Positions 32,120 through 44,242 of a DNA stretch of 64,000 nucleotides are shown piece by piece. Below the pieces are notes generated by a model. That model did not search any database. It was given only the letters and a program-made list of their open reading frames with translations, and was not told the DNA's origin. Source of the stretch: Diphasiastrum complanatum (taxonomy: Eukaryota; Streptophyta; Lycopodiopsida; Lycopodiales; Lycopodiaceae); NCBI GenBank assembly GCA_029204225.1, contig CM055102.1:18604732-18668731 (forward strand), read 5' to 3'. Both the position numbers and the translations under genes were made by a program. Every line of letters starts with the position of its first letter. The first letter of the stretch is position 1.

Positions 32120-32335
32120 ACACATTATTCACATAATTACTCGTGATCTATATTTTTTGTCAATCTTGCTCACTTTTCGCCTCCCAACACACTCCTGCCA
32201 TATTCCTCAACATATAATTACTCGCCATCTTCCTCGTCCTATTACCCGCACATCCCAATTACTCGTGCCACTTTTCTCGCCCAATTACTCACCATCAAGT
32301 CCTATTACTCACCATCAGACCCTATTACTTGCTTG
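32120..32335. repeat. Degenerate ATTACTC repeat
   Basis: The words attactcgcc, attactcgtg and attactcaccatc recur at least seven times with pyrimidine-rich spacers. Confidence 0.6.
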
Positions 32336-32966
32336 GCTGGAGTCTGCTGGTATTCATCCAATTCTTCTCAGAAGTTGCTTGCTGATAAGCGGTGACATTT
32401 GGCCGTAAACAATCTGTCTGCATAAATGAACATGATTGTCACTCTGCAAAAATGAACGTAATTGTCACAGGCGAAAAATGCAACACTGCATTTTTACTCG
32501 AAATTTGATAGTGTCGCTTTAAGAGAAAATTGACTATAGCAAAAAGATGACAGTGTCGGGTTTGTAGTGAGAGAAAATTCTCGTCAAAGTTGTCAAACTC
32601 CATGTATATCTACAGACTTTGTAAAAACACTTGTAATTCTACAAACTGTGTAAAACACGGGAGAATCCGTAGAACTGGATAAACAGTTGGATGAAGATTA
32701 AAAATCGATTAGTTGATTAGTAGGAAGGAGAATAATCCAACATCTCTTACAACATGTTCCATTGATGTGTATTCATACATGCATAGATCCATATGAGATC
32801 TTCTTAGAGATGAAGTAGGAAGCTGAAATCAATAAAATCCATCAAGAAACGTGGAGCTCAAGCCTAAGATGGCCGAGATCTAGCATTTTGCACTTTCTTG
32901 ATGCTTACTTCAATGTAGAACACCTCAGAGCTATGCATCATGCCAATCTTTGAATTTCAAAGCGAT

Positions 32967-33745
32967 TTATACACTTGATGATATATCAATTGAGCTTATA
33001 AGTGCATGAGGAATGTTGTCAAATTCACCCTGCCTTGCTTTATCCATATAAGTGAGCCTTGATGGCTCCATGTTCTTGTTGTTGTTTGAAGACTTTCTTG
33101 GAGTCCTCTGGCTTAAGCTTTTCTTCCCTCTTGACTTGACTCCAAAGCCATCAATGATTTGAATTGGTTGATGAGCCATACATGCTTCTTCGAACTTATA
33201 GTTTTTCCCTTCATAGTCAATCAGCTTTCCCTGAAGAGCAATATCCTATCATTGATGTAGGATTTTATTTGGTCCTTACATTGGAATGATCATGCACAAA
33301 GCATGTGGACTCAAATATTTCCAAAGAAAATGTACTAAATGATGCCTTATCCTTTATGACATCATTATTCAAACTATTACAAAAATATTTATCCAATTAG
33401 ATTGCTTTATCAACAACAAATGTAGATTGGAAAGCATTCAACATCATTTTCTTGTCATATCCACATAATGTACTAAAATCATGAATGTTGGAGATAAAAA
33501 AAAAAAAAGTCACTTCAAGTCTTCTAACACTATCTATAAGAAATTCAAAGATAATAGCATCTCCATTGCTTTTCACCCTTGCAAGGTCCACACTTGAATG
33601 AATAGATTCCATGAACTTTAATGGCTCGGCCTTTGTCCTTAAGGACCTTCTTGGAGCTCTTGAGTTTTGAGGTTGATCCTCTGTGAAAAACAAAAAAGCT
33701 ATCTATGTTTATTGTAGGGGTTTGATTAAGTTTTTCATCAAGCAT
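32967..33745 (-). pseudogene. Unassigned broken coding-like region
   Basis: Several minus-strand open pieces (33745-33545, 33693-33397, 33179-32967) use ordinary amino-acid composition, for example MAHQPIQIIDGFGVKSRGKK and RRSLRTKAEPLKFMESIHSS. I recognise no family. They could be a decayed host gene fragment or the accessory part of a retroelement. Confidence 0.25.
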
Positions 33746-34449
33746 CTACGTGTGAGTAGTTGATAGGCCACTTTTGGCTTAGGAGGTAAAATAGTCAAAA
33801 TACATGTAAAGCCATGATTTGGCCAAAAGTGACTTGTGATCTAGCTTGAGCTATTAGGCCCAATAAAATTAAGAGGGCCATGAGTCACTCATCCAATAGG
33901 AATCAAGAGGTGGTAGAAAAGGGGTCCAATAGGAATTGAGCATGGACTACCTCGAGTTAGTACTAGTAGAATGAATCTTCTCATTATGTACTTAGTTTTT
34001 TGAGATCAATATGAGATTGTGTGATTCTAGTCATTATTGGATTCTCTCTCTACCCCAGACTTGATTGGTACTTTCTCTCTCTACCTGAGAGCAAGGTGTT
34101 TTTCATACTTAGTTTTTCAAATGACATCGCATATTAACAAGGATGGGAGTAGGGCGAGTTTCTCCAAGAGGATATAGCTCTTACTTTATCTATGCATGTG
34201 CCATACATGCAGTTCATTACTATTGAGACTTTACATCATGCCAAAAGCCATCCTAACTCATGCTATGGCTCCACATGTTATTAGATGTGTGATTGGGTTC
34301 TCACAAGGATATTAATTACAATTCTAGTCTAGTATGGAATAATGAGACGTAACCAGTAATCTTGTACACTAGAGCTCTGTGTATCCAAGTCTAGAATTAT
34401 GTTAAATCTCATGTACAGGACATGGACGCAGCATTCTTCCCCTCTTGAA
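33746..34449. other. Possible 3' LTR region of the minus-strand chromovirus
   Basis: On the minus strand a purine stretch gaggggaagaa (about 34446-34436) is followed by TGCTGCGTCC, a plausible PPT and LTR start. I could not find a matching copy beyond the 5' primer site at 45.4 kb, so the LTR is unproven. Confidence 0.3.
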
Positions 34450-37400
34450 CTACTTCTGTCCTCATAATTGGAACTCAAGAAAATTCTTCTTTATACGTTT
34501 AACTCTCTTCCATGAGTCATCATCCTCAATATCACTTTTCCACTGAATTAAGCACTCAGAAATAGAAGAATTTCTCAATTGTTTGTCTCCGGTTTTGAGT
34601 ACTCTTTCATGGTCCAAAGGTACACTAAGCGATAAGTCTTCCAAATGGCATATATCCTTATCAAATCCAACTATATCCTTTCATATAAACTTCATTTTTA
34701 CTAAATTACATGAAACATTGGGTGTGCAATAGATTTTCTTTGAAGATCTAGTTCGTAAGCTAAAGAACCAAATTTTTGTATTATCCAAAACAGTCCACAA
34801 TATTTGGTATTCAATATATAATACTTGCCTGTACTTAAAGTCCTAGAATTTTTTGAAATTCTAAGATATACCCAGTCATCAAATTTTAAATCTCTAGGAG
34901 ATCTCTTAAGATCAGCATAGTGCTTAACTCTATCTTGAGCACTATAGATACTATCACATGCCACTGGTAACATTTCTTGCATATCATGTAGGAAATTGGC
35001 AACCTTTTGGACTTTAATAGATTTAACCTCCATATTTATTGGAGATCTAGGTTGAAAATCGTATATTAGCATAAATGGACAATAACCTATAGTAGAGTGT
35101 TTTATACTATTTCATGAAAACAGTGTCCTCCGCCCATGTCATCATGTGAAAACATGATTAAATCTGGTATTTCATGCGGTAAAACACACATCTACGTAGA
35201 ATATTATCTGATCCACGACGATACAATTGTCCTGCAATCAATTGATAAGGTTGAGCCTTATGAATCAATTGCCTCTTCTGTACTTTTGTCAAAGAGTCAT
35301 TCGGTTGTCCTAGCATCAGGTACTCAACAATATCCGCTGCCCACTCAGGCACTGCTTCTACATAGAATAATGCAGCATCATCAGGTAATTCGTCATCCAC
35401 CTTAGTATTAACTGGTGCAGTTTCTATTCACGAACCATGGTCGGCTAGATAATGTTGCTTCCCCTTTCGAACCACAATTCGAAAATCAAATTCAGTCAAT
35501 AACAATAACCATCTTGCAATACGTCCAATATTGCACGTCTTGTTTACCAAGTACAGTAACGGCTAGTGATCCGTATAAAATGCAAACTGCGTTTCCATGA
35601 GATAATGACGAAATTTTTGAACAAAAATAATCATGGCTAACACTTCACGTTTTATTGTTGAATAGTTCTTATCCGGATTTGTAAGTTGTCTGCTTGCAGA
35701 TCGTATTGGATAGTCCTTCTTATAGTCACCTGGCTGCGTCAAAACTGATCCAATTGCATATTTCGAGGCATCAGTGTGAACATGAAACTCAGCCGTCCAA
35801 TCTGGAGAATGCAGTATTGGTGCTGAAATTAATGCTTTTTTAAATTTTTCAAAGGCTTCTAACACCTCTACTGTCCAAATAGGAACAATAGTCAGTTTGT
35901 ATATAGGTCTTGCTAAATCAGCAAAGAAGATAATAAAAATTCGATAGTAGTTCGCATGGCCCATAAACACATAAACTCCACGAATTGTTGTTGGAGGTGG
36001 CAATTCCACAATAACCTTGATTTTAGAATAATTTGTGCCAATGTCATGTCTCGATATCACATGCCCAAGCACAACTCCATGTGAAACCCATATCTGACAT
36101 TTTTTCTGGAATTAGGAAAATTTGATACTTTCTCCAATCGATCCAGGTGGTCTATATCTGTACTATTATGGACTCCTAGGTCATCCATGTAAATTTCAAG
36201 AAATTTCTATGATAATCTTTAAAAGCAAATTGCATTACTCTTTGGAATAAACTTGGTGCATTACAGAGTCCAAACGACATTACTTTGTAAGCATAGGTGT
36301 CCCATTCTGTTGCAAAAGCTGTTTTGTGATGATCTGTAGGTGCAATCTTGACCTGGTTATAATCAGTAAATCCATCCAGAAAACTATAAGCTTCCGCTCC
36401 AGCAAGGCAGTCCAAAATGCTTTCAGTAAAAGGTAACGGACTTTCTCGTCACTTTGTTCAAAGCCTTGAGATTCACACAGATTCTCAATTTCCCATTCTT
36501 CTTAGGAACAATGACAATCAGTGAAACTCATTCAGTATGTTCGATCTCATAAATGAAATCAGCGTCAAGCAGTCTCTGAAGCTCTTTCCTTATCAGATTC
36601 GCAACATTAGGATTATAGCATCAGCGATAGAACTTTGTCACCTTTGGAACTGCATCAGGTACTAAAGGTATGGTATGTTCAATAACTGACGTCGGAATAC
36701 CCTTCAGATCTTGATAAGTCCATGCAAATCAATCTTGATACTTAATAAAGTAACGTTCGGAGTGCTTGATATTGTTCAGAATTAAGTTGTGATCCAACTT
36801 GTACAATCTTTTCTGGTTCTCCTGGTTCAACAAGATTCATAGCCTGTGTCCTAGTTGGTCCATCATAAATATTTTTCGATTCTGGCACCTGTTCTTCAGG
36901 TTCACGATGTGCTTTGGTAACATAATAACCACATCATCCAGTGTATAACGTTTAAAATGTTCAGACATATCATGGTTGGACTACATCGGCTTGTTCTTTA
37001 TCAAAAGGACTTGTCTTGGATCTCTGCTTAGCCTTCTTAGCAGGAATTAATCATAGAGGTGATGACTTCTGAGAAGATAAACTCTTCTTCGAAGGTAAAA
37101 ACTTCCTAGACGATGATGTCTTGCTAGGACTCTGACTTGTAGAATCATCCTTGACTTTCCCTTTTCCTTTATCCAGTAAGGGTGGCACATTCTTTGAATA
37201 AATCTTTTGAGGACAATTTTCCCATTTTAGGACCGTATTATAATGTTGCTTGGCTTGTTTCTTTGTCATTAACCCTGTGATCATGTCTTACTTCAATATA
37301 ATTGCTTTTGGCGGTTTTATTGTTGGTATCAAGGATATTACGTACTCCAATCCATATGATTTAGAATCTGCTCATCAGTAAGTTCTGCATTGTCATCATA

Positions 37401-38430
37401 AGTCAAGGCATGACTCACAGGAATGAGTTCATCTTCAATCGGATCTGGTATAGGTTCCGTTGATATCCAATTTCAACCATTCCTCGTGGATGAACTGTCG
37501 TTTGATCAGCTAGCTTAATGGCAAAAGTCACAGGTTTTATCTTTGTAAGGCCCCATTTTGCACATAGCTTTGTAGAAATCAAGTTAACTCCCGAACCGCC
37601 ATCTATCATAGCTGCTTCATTAGGAAATTGTCTATTCTGTATCGGCAGAGTGATATTTTTTTGTTCACCTTCCCAAGTTGCTCCGACATGGAGTACTTCA
37701 TTAGATTCTTAAAATCCAGCACAAAAAAGTGGCTCCTGATGGACTTCGGGTTCAACTTGAGTTAACTTTTGCGCTAATGCTTCTTTTGCTTTTGGCACCA
37801 ACTTCAGGAACTCTCCCAATGAAATATTGATCTTACTAGACAAAATATTCATGAGCAATTCTGTTTGCGGTGCTTCTGGTTCAGTCATCTTGAAGGGTTC
37901 TTCATGATGATGCAACTAAGCATTCATATTTGTATGTGAACTTTTCGGTGACTGCAATGGTGAAGAATGAATTTCGGCTGTTGCTCTAGCAACTTCAAGC
38001 TCCTCTTCTTCTTGCGGATGTTTAATCCACTGCCTCATATCCTGATATCTTCTTTTTTCTACATGAAGATTTGGATAGACTCCAGATGCTGTTGATATAT
38101 CAGTTAATGGTATAGAATCAGCAGGTACTGGATCTCCTACCGGTTCTTTCTGCCTCTGTGCTCTGGTGACTACCATCAAGGGTACACTTGGTTTATTCTG
38201 AGCTACTGGTCTTTGCTTGATTGTTATCAAATTTACAGGAGCTGTAGCTGGTGGTGGCTTCGGTTTTGCTGGACACTCCTTATAGCAATGCCCATAACCA
38301 CAGTCACGACATAATGGTACAAATTTTTCTTTATTTGGACATTCTGCAACTCTAAGATTTTCTCCACATGTGTCATGTGCTGCATGTAATTATCCCATGA
38401 GCTTACTAATGAATTGTTAAACATAGCCAT
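34450..38430 (-). pseudogene. Chromovirus gag end and pol
   Basis: Main motifs, right to left: a CCHC knuckle CRDCGYGHCYKEC (near 38330-38270, off the main frame), AMIDGGSGVNLIST of the protease, VPKKNGKLRICVNLKALNK and FLDGFTDYNQVKIAP of RT, YMDD at 36191-36180 in a shifted frame, the RNase H stretch FHVHTDASKYAIGSVLTQPG with NPDKNYSTIKREVLAMI, QKRQLIHKAQPYQLIAGQLY before integrase, and KHYADLKRSPRDLKFDDWVYL with HPMFHV after it. The chromodomain reads QLRNSSISECLIQWKSDIED. Only about 85 bases separate the integrase N- and C-terminal parts where several hundred are expected. Frames break repeatedly, so it is inactive. Confidence 0.9.
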
Positions 38431-38514
38431 GGAGCTAAATTAGATTAGAACTAGTCAATAGGATAGTTAATAAAGTGGTTCGAACAACCTCGCTATAATT
38501 GAGAATAACGGAAT

Positions 38515-38928
38515 TGTAATAATGATTGTAAGGCCCAATTTAGCTAAATAAGGTCCCAAACTTATAGTAGAGGCACAAATGACCACTATAAATAGCTGAG
38601 GTTGTGCTAAATTTAGAGGCTATTGTTCATTTTGTAATATTGAGTTTTAAGAGATCTTGGAGCTTCTCTTGGAGAGCTTTCTTGATGGAGAAAGTGGTTC
38701 ATGTGCCTAAAATCACATGAGAGCTATGATCATGCTCTAAAATCAGGCCCCTATCTTGTGAATGATCAATAATCATGATTAATGAAACCTTACTTTGCCT
38801 ATTTTGGTGAAGGTTTGCTACTTTTGTCTAGTTTCTTGATTTTTGGCTTATTTTCTTGATTTCTTGTATTTCCATTGTAATTTGATGTTCATGAATGGAC
38901 TAGATGTTTCAATGCTAAGGTTGGAACA
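38515..38928 (+). repeat. 5' LTR of the nested element
   Basis: Matches 42673-43085 (for example gatcttggagcttctcttgg and catgagagctatgatcatgc in both). Starts TGTAAT and probably ends at ACA. Confidence 0.85.
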
Positions 38929-39528
38929 TGAAAATTTGGTATTAGAGCATTAGATCCTTTCCCCATCAGATTTGGTGGATTTTGCTAAATTTGGTAGAGT
39001 TTCTTGTTCTAGCTTTCTTGATTTTTCAATTCTCAACAATTTTGATTCAGTTTTTGACTATCTAATTCTCAATTTCAATATTTTTTTTTTTTTTTTGTAG
39101 TTTCTTGTTGTAGATCAATAGATCTCTCTTTTAGCTTTCTGGAGGTACTGAGATTTTCTGATTTGGAGCTATAGTGACCAAGTTATGGCCATTTTAGTGT
39201 TTTCTTTCCAATTTTAGCTAGTTGTAGCTTTTTGCAGTCTGTTTTTCTCATTTTTGGCTGAATTTTTGGCCAAACTTTTCGACTGTAATTTTGTAAGATT
39301 GTAGATCTCACTCTTAGCTTGAATCTGAGCCAATTTGTAGCCAATTTGGTTGAAAATTGAGGAAGATATGACAAATTTTGTGAATCAGGTCAAATTCTAG
39401 TTTGAGTAGGAAATTTGGGAGAGAAGCACTTCAACCTTTCATTTCTGAAGTTCTGTTTCTTTGTAAGAAAATTTTTAGTTCTTGCATTTTGAAGTTCTCA
39501 TTTTTAAAAATATATATATATATATATA

Positions 39529-39617
39529 ACCCTAACCTTCATGCGACCTAAACCTAAACCTACACGCCTACCCTAGCCTGACCTACCTAAGTATCTACCC
39601 TAAACCTAACCCTAATT
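39529..39617. repeat. Degenerate telomere-like (CCCTAAA) patch
   Basis: Contains aaccctaacc, gacctaaacctaaaccta and taccctaaacctaaccctaa, variants of the plant telomere repeat, preceded by a short (TA)n run. Confidence 0.55.
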
Positions 39618-39644
39618 CATCTCTCTCTACCATTAACCTTCTTG

Positions 39645-39935
39645 CAGCCATGAGGGAATGTTGCTAGCCATGAGGGAATGCACAGAAACAGTTTGGAGAT
39701 TATCATCTGCAACAAAGAAGGCAACCAAGCCATTAGATGTTTAGACGTTCTCCAATTCGGCCTACTCCACTTGATAGCTTAGCGATTTTTTCTTGCCAGC
39801 CGTGAAGGAATGTTGCCAGCCGTGACGGAATGCACAGAAACAGTCTGGAGATTAACAATCATTAGCGATTTTTAATGTTGCCATCCGTGAGAGAATGCAC
39901 AGAAACAGTCTAGAGATTAAAATCATTAGCGATTT
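39645..39935 (+). repeat. Three imperfect tandem repeats
   Basis: The block gaatgcacagaaacagt followed by ggagatta occurs near 39676, 39831 and 39893. It is preceded each time by variants of gccatgagggaatgttgc. Confidence 0.7.
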
Positions 39936-41204
39936 TTCGCTTCCCATTTCGTAATTTGCTTGATGTGCAAGATATGGAGGTTAACAATAGCAGCGTAGGT
40001 CCTATTCAAGGTCGTCAATGCTCTCTCCATCATTTTCTTGGATGATCTATAAGAACTTCAGTACATTTTGCAACAAACAATGGCGGAACAAGCTCAGTTC
40101 CCTCTGTCCAGGAGCCGTCCTGCTACCTAGAGCTAAAAGTCCCACGCATTTCTTTTCCATTTACCAATGCTTTTGCCATCGCTGCCCATTGAAAACAATA
40201 TGCCATGACTACCTCTTCGTGATTCGCGATTCGCGATGTATCATGAGCAATTCTTCAAGGTTTTGATGCTACTTGCTAAGACAAAGATCCATTCACGTAT
40301 TACTCTCTCCGTCGGCTACCTCCTTTCTCTCTCTACAAGTGCATCGGCTGAGGAAACGTCCGTTCAGATTTTCTCTTTCTAAAATGGCGTCGGTTGAGAT
40401 CCTCTCTCTCTAAGAAGCATCGGTTGAGATTTTCTCTCTCTTACTTGCCCGTGTGCCCACGCTGTCGGAATCTTCCGAGCACCCAACTGATCGCCCAAGT
40501 AACCAAGAAAAATTTTTGCCATCATTTTTTACATTTCTACGGTTATCTTTTTTCAACGGTCCAATGCTTCATACAAACCAAACTTTTCTATAACGTTCCT
40601 AAGTCTGTTTATTTCCCTTTTTTCGAGTAGCATTAACTTTTTCATTTGACATTGGAATTCAGTACTTCAACAACTAAAAGTGGTCAGTTCATCGAGCTGA
40701 ATCATGTGATTACCATTTTTGTCATCATTACTTATCTCTTATTTTTGTTTTTACTTTTATTTTTAGGACCCCTTTGTCCTAAGTTGTTCACATTAAATGC
40801 TTTATTTCTTCAAATGTCCGTATCTTCTCCATTTGAGCTCGGATTTCGGTGCCGTTAAAATCAGAATTCGTTAGCTCAACGTGATTGACATTGTCTTGGT
40901 GTCCTTAATCCTATATTCATGACATAATGAGTACTATTTTTCTAGGACGTAAAATTTATAAGTGGGTGGAGAAATCGAATTTGCTGTGATTGGGAAGACT
41001 TTCAGGAAATTGTGTAACTACATAGCAAACATATTGCCAAGTTGCAATATTCAATCAACACATAATGTATGTGTCTTACGGTGCAACTGGAACAAGATTG
41101 ACAATGTAGACGTATCATTAATATCCAAAACTTAACCTCTTCAAAGAACAGTTGTTAATCTTCAAAGTGGTTCCAAGTTTGCAATCCACAGTTACAAAAT
41201 TCAA

Positions 41205-41657
41205 TTGTTCCATAACAATTCAATGGATTGGGATTATGAACAAGAGGATGACAATCAGTCATACTGTGATGACAATTATGACAATGATGTGGAGGAATAT
41301 TGGGATCAAGGTGACGATTATATCGAAGAATATGACCAAAATGATGACATCGCTGATGACCATCAGTATCAAGACCAGAACGACGATTTTGCTAATGATG
41401 ATCAGTATCAGGACTACAACGACACTTCAAAACTTGAGCATTACTCTGAAGATTTCAACAACGATCAGCAAAATGAAGAACAACATGAACCAGTCATTGA
41501 GGATTGCTCTGCAGATGAAGCAGTTGAACCATTCGATGGTCAGGATGAAATAGAGTTCAATGATGGTGATTATCAAGATCAAGATCAATTCCAATTTGCT
41601 ACTGAAGATCAGTTTGAAGTAACAAGCGTGGATGAGTCAACTTTGTGGGAAGTCTAA
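41205..41657 (+). CDS. Acidic 150-residue ORF of the nested LTR element
   Basis: An intact frame that is strikingly rich in Asp, Glu, Gln, Asn and Tyr, with short repeats such as DDHQYQDQNDDFANDDQYQD. It has no hydrophobic segment and no zinc finger or enzyme motif. I recognise no family. A related acidic frame lies at 47231-47593. Its place in an RT-less element suggests an accessory or gag-substitute protein, but this is a guess. Confidence 0.5.
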   Translation: MFHNNSMDWDYEQEDDNQSYCDDNYDNDVEEYWDQGDDYIEEYDQNDDIADDHQYQDQNDDFANDDQYQDYNDTSKLEHYSEDFNNDQQNEEQHEPVIEDCSADEAVEPFDGQDEIEFNDGDYQDQDQFQFATEDQFEVTSVDESTLWEV

Positions 41658-41730
41658 TGCCATCAACTCAACAACAGCGGGTTAGCACTCATGCAATGTC
41701 AAGTAATAATGTAACCCTACTATCAGTAAA

Positions 41731-42705
41731 GTGACCAATGGAACAAAAGAAATATTACGTACACTTTTAACTACCATACAGGATAGTACCGAACAAACGA
41801 AACAAACATGGCAACAATTACATGAAAGGTCAGAGCAAAGATGGGAAGAAATATACCAGAAGACGGTCGCTCGTTTTGACTTTATCTTGCAATCGAATGG
41901 TATTCCACAACAACCAATTGATATTCGAACTACTAATCATGAATTGTGTACGTCCACTATTGATGTCTACGGAACAATGCTTCCTCTAGTCCAAGGGCAA
42001 ACTTCCAAGCCAAAGGTAGATATTGATCGAGATGTTTTGAGCAAACAAGATCATGAATCTTCTGATGAAGCTGATGATTTCGAGGAAGAAAACAAAATTT
42101 TTAATATTGATTTATCTTCCACGGAGACAAAACAATATCAGCAAAACACCAATGGACAAGTGGATGAAGACCAACTTGAGAATCCAGGTCAAGTCTTGTC
42201 CGACAGTTGTAATGATCATGACCAAGGTCAAAACAAGGAGGTATACTATGAGCCGAACGAACTTCTACAACTGTAGTTAAACCATGGAGTACAATTCGAT
42301 TGTCGAGAACTATGCTCTACTCCACAAATCAATGGTTACGAACATATTATTAATAATGATCTATATGGAATTATTCCTGAACATGGATAAAGCGAGCGAT
42401 ATAACATTGATGCAAAATTCAAATACCAATACAACAACGAGCTTTTTGATGATGAAATTGGTATCAACATTGCTTCAATGAAGTCAATAATAAGAGATCC
42501 ATCCAAAGATCTGAAGCAAATTTGCACCGAGCTACCAATCAATGAATCTAATGTAGTATTGATGGAAGGAGTTGGTGCAAAATCCTTGAATATTATTGCG
42601 TTAGAGCATGTCATCAATCCTATCAACAAGGAAAACATGTTAACTTGGAAACTGAATTCAAAACCGTCAAATTGTAATAATGGTTGTAAGACCCAATTTA
42701 GCTAA
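41731..42705 (+). pseudogene. Second ORF of the nested element, broken by two stops
   Basis: One frame runs from 41731 to 42705 with stops at 42274-42276 and 42388-42390. The first 181 residues contain a helical Gln/Glu-rich start (EQTKQTWQQLHERSEQRWEE) and acidic clusters. The later part reads YNIDAKFKYQYNNELFDDEI and MEGVGAKSLNIIALEHVINP. No known domain was recognised. It overlaps the start of the 3' LTR by about 30 bases. Confidence 0.45.
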
Positions 42706-43085
42706 ATAAGCCCCAAACTTACAGTAGAGGCACAAATGACCACTATAAATATATGAGGTCGTGCTAAATTTAGAGGCTATTGTTCATTTTGTAATGTTGA
42801 GTTTTAAGAGATCTTGGAGCTTCTCTTGGAGAGCTTTCTTGATGGAGAAAGTGGTTCATGTGCCTAAAATCACATGAGAGCTATGATCATGCTCTAGAAT
42901 TAGGCGCCTATCTTGTGAATGATCAATAATCATGAATAATGAAACCTTACTTAGCCTATTTTGGTGAAGGTTTGCTACTTTTGTCTAGTTTCTTGATTTT
43001 TGACTTATTTTCTTGGTTTCTTGTATTTCCATTGTGATTTGATGTTCATGAATAAATTAGATGTTTCAATGCTAAGGTTGGCACA
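42673..43085 (+). repeat. 3' LTR of the nested element
   Basis: Second copy of 38515-38928 with scattered substitutions. It is followed directly by the interrupted chromovirus gag. Confidence 0.85.
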
Positions 43086-43275
43086 TGACAACATGCGAAG
43101 CATCCAAGTGGTGCTCTGGTCCAGTTTCTAGATGCTTGTTGTTGCGCGGCAGCATAAATACCATATTGTTCTGAAGATCCACCTTCTTGATCATTACCGT
43201 AGTTCCATTGCTTTCCGGGTATCCAAGAACAAATTGTCGAGGTCTAGCTGCTAGATTTCCTCCATAATGTGGTTC

Positions 43276-44242
43276 TCAATATCCCATCTTGGCATACCGT
43301 TGCTGAATTATCTGAGGATTAAAGTTGCAAAAAGCAGTCTCATGATCACGCGAATTACACAAATGGCATATACTGATTTCCATTCGTTTTTTCAATTGAG
43401 GACACTCATTCACTGTGTGATTTCCTGTACAAATAGAACACCAGACATTTTCCCTGGTAGAAAAAGTCTTTGCAAACTTCTCAGGTTCCTTGTTCGCTTG
43501 TCCATGAAAATCTTCCAATGCTTTGATCTTCTCATCAAATTGCGACTGCAACTTTTCCATCTATTTCTGCTGGTTCTTCCGAGTTTCTCGAACTCATTGA
43601 GCATCATTTCTGTAGTAGCCGTATCATCGTAGTGGTGTGTCCTGATGTATAAGGCAACATACTAATATTCGGCTTATCGTCTGAATCTTCGTCCTCCTCT
43701 CGAATTGCATCATCCATCGCATTTTGCAAAAGTGCATACTCATTATGGTGTTTCAGCTCACGTCTGATCCTTTTAGGTAAACCTGACAAAAATCACATTA
43801 TCATGGCATTTTCGTTAATCAGCTCAGGTTTGCACTCAGATCTGAGACGTTTTACCCGTTCAATGTAATCTCGTATCATTTTCCTACTTTTCCATTTAAT
43901 TTTACTTAAAAGTAGAAAAGGGTCTTCCATAAACTTCCGAGGTTTGAACCGTGTGATAAGGGCTCTTTTAATAGTCTCCCAATTTGTACGCCCAGTTTCA
44001 TCTTGATTATAGTACCAATCTTGTGTTGCGCCTGTTAAGGCCATAGGAAAATCCTTACGTTTATCTTGGGAAATTTTTCTGCCATAGACTTCACAAGATT
44101 CAGAATAGATCTGAAGAAATTGAACTGGATCTGTTAATCCATTATATTTGCGTAGATCCAAACAGGGTGCTCTTCTAACAATAATTGGATTGACTTCCTG
44201 AGGAGCACCTCCAAGAGCAGCTCCAGGGGCAACCATTTTCAC
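43276..44242 (-). pseudogene. Chromovirus gag, N-terminal and zinc-finger part
   Basis: The frame from 44242 begins MKMVAPGAALGGAPQEVNPI, with APCLDLRKYNGLTDPVQFLQ and LTGATQDWYYNQ, a typical Ty3 capsid core, then EDPFLLLSKIKWKSRKMIRD. After stops at 43793 and 43604 a further frame (43560-43276) holds two Cys-His clusters, CSICTGNHTVNEC and CHLCNSRDHETAFC. It is interrupted beyond 43089 by the nested element. Confidence 0.85.

Larger units (their letters stand above)
38515..43085 (+). mobile_element. Nested RT-less LTR element encoding acidic proteins
   Basis: LTRs at 38515-38928 and 42673-43085 are alike over about 413 bases. A near-perfect iMet primer site, TGGTATTAGAGC, begins at 38937, giving + orientation, opposite to the surrounding chromovirus gag. 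The 3.7-kb interior has no retropepsin, RT, RNase H or integrase motif. It carries tandem repeats, a telomere-like patch and two open frames for acidic or coiled proteins. No clear target duplication or polypurine tract was found, so the exact ends may differ by a few bases. Confidence 0.75.
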
